Origin: Maribacter sp. | GTDB taxonomy: Bacteria > Bacteroidota > Bacteroidia > Flavobacteriales > Flavobacteriaceae | NCBI GenBank assembly: GCA_024228355.1 | Contig: JAAETN010000488.1 | Coordinates: 1 to 36,843, forward strand | Direction of reading: 5' to 3' | DNA: 36,843 bases | In this document: piece by piece, positions 34,532 to 36,843 of the stretch | How the letters are laid out: the number at the start of each line of letters is the position of its first letter | How positions within the stretch are numbered: the stretch's first letter is position 1 | Position numbers and translations under genes: made by a program | The notes under the pieces: model-generated | Told to the model about the DNA's origin: nothing | Databases searched by the model: none | What the model saw: the letters and a program-made list of their open reading frames with translations, nothing else

Positions 34532-35683
34532 ATGGCGAAAGTCGAAGTAAAAGAATTATTGGAAGCGGGTGTGCATTTTGGCCACCTAACAAGAAAATGG
34601 AATCCCAACATGGCGCCCTACATCTACATGGAGCGCAACGGAATCCACGTTATCAACCTTTATAAGACAGTAGCAAAATTAGATGAGGCCAATGAGGCTC
34701 TCAAAAAAATTGCTGCCTCTGGTCGAAAAATACTTTTCGTAGCTACAAAAAAACAGGCAAAGGACATCGTTGCAGACAAGGTGGCAAAAGTAAATATGCC
34801 ATACATTACTGAAAGGTGGCCTGGTGGAATGTTGACCAACTTTGTTACGATTCGTAAAGCTGTTAAGAAAATGGCTTCAATTGATAGGATGAAGAAGGAC
34901 GGTACATTTCTTACATTATCTAAAAAAGAGCGTCTACAGGTTGATCGTTTACGTGCAAAATTAGAAAAGAACTTGGGTTCGATTTCGGAAATGACACGGC
35001 TTCCAGGAGCACTTTTCATTGTTGATACAATGAGAGAGCATATTGCAGTTAAAGAAGCTCAAAAATTGAACATTCCCATTTTCGCGATGGTTGACACCAA
35101 TTGTGATCCTAGAGATGTTGATTTTGTTGTTCCATCAAATGATGATGCTTCCAAATCAATTGAATTAATCATGACCCAAGTAACTGATGCCGTTGCTGAA
35201 GGTTTAACTGAGCGAAAAGCTGAAAAGCAAGGAGATGCTCCTAAGGCTAAAACTGAAGAAGCACCCAAAATAGCTGCTCAGAAAAAAGAAGCTGAGAAAA
35301 AGGAAATTACGGCACCAGAAGCGGTTGAAGAGAAGGTTGTTGAGAAGGTTGCTGAGGTAGTAGAAGAGGTAAAAGCGAAAGCACCTAAGGAAGCACCTCC
35401 AAAAAAAACAGCAAAAGCAAGTACTGATAAAGCTGATGACCTTACCAAAATTGAAGGTATTGGCCCTAAAGGCGCAGAGGCTCTTGTCAATGCAAGCATT
35501 GACACCTATGCCAAATTGGCTAAAGCCAAAGCTGATAAAATCAAAGAGATTTTAACAGAAGCTAGTTCAAGAATGGCACATTTAGACCCAACTTCTTGGC
35601 CTAAGCAAGCTAAAATGGCCGCTGAGGGCAAATGGGACGAACTTAAAGAATGGCAAGACAATACCAAAGGTGGTGTTGAATAG
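34532..35683 (+). CDS. rpsB: 30S ribosomal protein S2 with a C-terminal helix-hairpin-helix extension
   Basis: Small-subunit protein uS2. Residues 1 to about 228 are a normal S2 core (VKELLEAGVHFGHLTRKWNP, FVATKKQAKDIV, ERWPGGMLTNFVTIRKAV, DRLRAKLEKNLGSI, LPGALFIVDTMREHIAVKEA, VDTNCDPRDVDFVVPSNDDA). The product is 383 residues against about 230-270 in most bacteria. The extra part is an Ala/Lys/Glu-rich linker (about 228-300) followed by a helix-hairpin-helix module (DDLTKIEGIGPKGAEALVNA, then LDPTSWPKQAKMAAEGKW). I recall similar tails on some ribosomal proteins of Bacteroidota. Their function is not established. Followed by tsf, as in most bacteria. Confidence 0.97.
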   Translation: MAKVEVKELLEAGVHFGHLTRKWNPNMAPYIYMERNGIHVINLYKTVAKLDEANEALKKIAASGRKILFVATKKQAKDIVADKVAKVNMPYITERWPGGMLTNFVTIRKAVKKMASIDRMKKDGTFLTLSKKERLQVDRLRAKLEKNLGSISEMTRLPGALFIVDTMREHIAVKEAQKLNIPIFAMVDTNCDPRDVDFVVPSNDDASKSIELIMTQVTDAVAEGLTERKAEKQGDAPKAKTEEAPKIAAQKKEAEKKEITAPEAVEEKVVEKVAEVVEEVKAKAPKEAPPKKTAKASTDKADDLTKIEGIGPKGAEALVNASIDTYAKLAKAKADKIKEILTEASSRMAHLDPTSWPKQAKMAAEGKWDELKEWQDNTKGGVE

Positions 35684-35716
35684 GTTTCAATAGGCAAATT
35701 TAAATCAAGTAATAAC

Positions 35717-35738
35717 ACTGTCAAATTCATATGACAGT
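35717..35738 (+). promoter_or_regulatory. Hairpin between rpsB and tsf
   Basis: ACTGTCA and TGACAGT form a perfect 7-bp stem around an 8-nt A/T loop, ending 17 bases before the tsf ATG. There is no U run after it, so it is not a classical terminator. It may tune tsf translation or serve as a processing site in the rpsB-tsf mRNA. Confidence 0.45.
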
Positions 35739-35755
35739 ATTAAATAATAAGTAAG

Positions 35756-36580
35756 ATGGCTAAAATTACCGCCGCGGAAGTAAATAAATTAAGAAAGACC
35801 ACAGGAGCAGGAATGATGGACTGCAAAAACGCCTTGGTCGAAGCAGAAGGGGATTTCGAAAAAGCAATTGAGATTCTTCGTAAAAAAGGACAAAAAGTAG
35901 CTGCAAAAAGAGCCGATAGGGAATCCTCTGAAGGAGCTGCTATAGCTAAAGTCAATGAAGGAAATACAACAGGTGTTATCATTTCATTGAACTGTGAAAC
36001 CGATTTTGTAGCAAAAAATGACAGCTTTGTTACATTAGCGAATGACCTGGCTGATATAGCACTGGGTTATGACAGTAAAGAAGCATTTCTTGCCGCCGAT
36101 TTCAACGGTTTAAGTGTACAGGAGAAGTTAACAGAGCAAACTGGTGTTATTGGAGAGAAAATCGAGATTGGTGGTTTCGATAGGCTAAACGCTGCTTTCG
36201 TTGGATCTTATATACATGCTGGAAATAAAATAGCAACTTTAGCTGGCCTTTCGGCTGCTGTTGAAGGTGTTGCCATCGCCGCCAAAGATGTTGCAATGCA
36301 AGCTGCAGCAATGAACCCAGTAGCCTTGAATGAAGATGGTGTAGACCAATCTGTAATTGACAAAGAAATTGAAATTGCAAAAGACCAATTGCGTCAACAA
36401 GGCAAGCCAGAAGCAATGTTGGATAATATAGCAAAAGGCAAGCTTAAGCGCTTCTTTAAAGACAATACTTTGGTTAACCAGGATTTCATTAAAGATAGCA
36501 AACAAAGTGTTGCCCAATATGTAAAGTCTGTTGATACTGATTTAACTGTTACCGGATTTGCAAGAGTAGCGCTAGGATAG
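35756..36580 (+). CDS. tsf: Translation elongation factor Ts
   Basis: Nucleotide exchange factor for EF-Tu. The 274-residue product has the N-terminal UBA-like domain (AAEVNKLRKTTGAGMMDCKN), the core domain (NEGNTTGVIISLNCETDFVA with the conserved TDFVA motif) and a second dimerisation-type region ending SVAQYVKSV. Length is normal. It is the last gene of the rpsB-tsf unit, closed by a rho-independent terminator. Confidence 0.98.
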   Translation: MAKITAAEVNKLRKTTGAGMMDCKNALVEAEGDFEKAIEILRKKGQKVAAKRADRESSEGAAIAKVNEGNTTGVIISLNCETDFVAKNDSFVTLANDLADIALGYDSKEAFLAADFNGLSVQEKLTEQTGVIGEKIEIGGFDRLNAAFVGSYIHAGNKIATLAGLSAAVEGVAIAAKDVAMQAAAMNPVALNEDGVDQSVIDKEIEIAKDQLRQQGKPEAMLDNIAKGKLKRFFKDNTLVNQDFIKDSKQSVAQYVKSVDTDLTVTGFARVALG

Positions 36581-36605
36581 ATTCAATACCAAACTAATTT
36601 TATTG

Positions 36606-36637
36606 ACCGTCATGCTTATTAGTATGGCGGTTTTTTT
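36606..36637 (+). terminator. Rho-independent terminator after tsf
   Basis: ACCGTCAT and ATGGCGGT form an 8-bp stem with one T-G pair around a 10-nt loop, followed by seven T (36631-36637). The T run overlaps the stop codon of the convergent HTH gene. Confidence 0.85.
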
Positions 36638-36842
36638 ATTTCCAATCAGATTCCTCCAAAGTAAACATTTCATTTACCGGGACATTAAATATTTCCGAAA
36701 TCCTCAATGAAAGAACCGTAGATGGCACATATTTACCAAGTTCCATTGCATTTATGGTCTGCCTACTCACTTTAACCTTTTCTGCTAACTGAGCTTGTGT
36801 TAAATTATGTATAGCACGTTGTACCTTTATTCTATTCTTCAT
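36636..36842 (-). CDS. Small XRE/Cro-CI family HTH regulator
   Basis: A 68-residue protein made of one helix-turn-helix domain: IHNLTQAQLAEKVKVSRQTI gives helices 1-3, and NAMELGKYVPSTVLSLRISE continues the fold, ending IFNVPVNEMFTLEE. This compact form (SRQTINAME-GKY-PS) is typical of small regulators encoded next to membrane proteins of unknown function. The start ATG is one base from the window edge, so a longer frame and the likely partner gene upstream cannot be seen. The stop lies in the tsf terminator. Confidence 0.85.
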   Translation of the reverse strand: MKNRIKVQRAIHNLTQAQLAEKVKVSRQTINAMELGKYVPSTVLSLRISEIFNVPVNEMFTLEESDWK

Positions 36843-36843
36843 A

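Noticed and set aside
36147-36434. Minus-strand 95-codon open frame inside tsf
   Set aside because: Antisense to a conserved core gene, Leu/Gln-rich artefact composition.

Overview
The window is chromosomal DNA from a Bacteroidota bacterium, most likely a marine member of the Flavobacteriaceae. The evidence is low GC, promoters of the TAnnTTTG type with almost no Shine-Dalgarno sequences, an alternative complex III operon in the order actABCDEF-coxB, a type IX secretion sorting domain, DUF5916 outer-membrane-type proteins, and helix-hairpin-helix tails on unrelated proteins. Almost everything is core genome. I found no integrase, transposase, phage gene or CRISPR array.

Layout. (1) 1-9.7 kb, minus strand: a respiratory operon encoding alternative complex III (ActA to ActF), which oxidises menaquinol and passes electrons through c hemes to the cytochrome oxidase whose CoxB subunit is cut by the left edge. 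(2) 9.8-14.8 kb: a small plus-strand SPOR-domain protein, then the minus-strand transcription/translation operon rimP-nusA-infB. (3) 14.9-20.2 kb: a CPA-type cation/proton antiporter, a 618-bp non-coding interval with tRNA-Gln(TTG) and a ladder of tRNA-tail plus terminator remnants mixed with GC-rich intergenic repeats, and a large DUF2723 membrane protein. (4) 20.3-26.7 kb: a cysteine-less thioredoxin-fold protein, a membrane-anchored metallophosphoesterase, CutC, a Tat/lipoprotein-type N-terminal-nucleophile asparaginase, and PolA. (5) 26.8-33.2 kb, envelope proteins: a tiny protein that is little more than a type IX sorting domain, a lipocalin-like lipoprotein, and two tandem DUF5916 paralogues. 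(6) 33.3-36.6 kb, plus strand: rplM-rpsI and then rpsB-tsf behind a long structured leader. A small HTH regulator (minus) closes the window.

The genes form several independent housekeeping modules rather than one accessory system. I did not find a clear new multi-gene system. The points most worth a second look are the triplicated tRNA-Gln tail/terminator region (16.25-16.64 kb), the shared helix-hairpin-helix tail on ActC and on ribosomal protein S2, the thioredoxin-fold protein in which both active-site cysteines are replaced, the type IX substrate with no cargo, and unannotated RNA structures ahead of rimP, rpsB and tsf.
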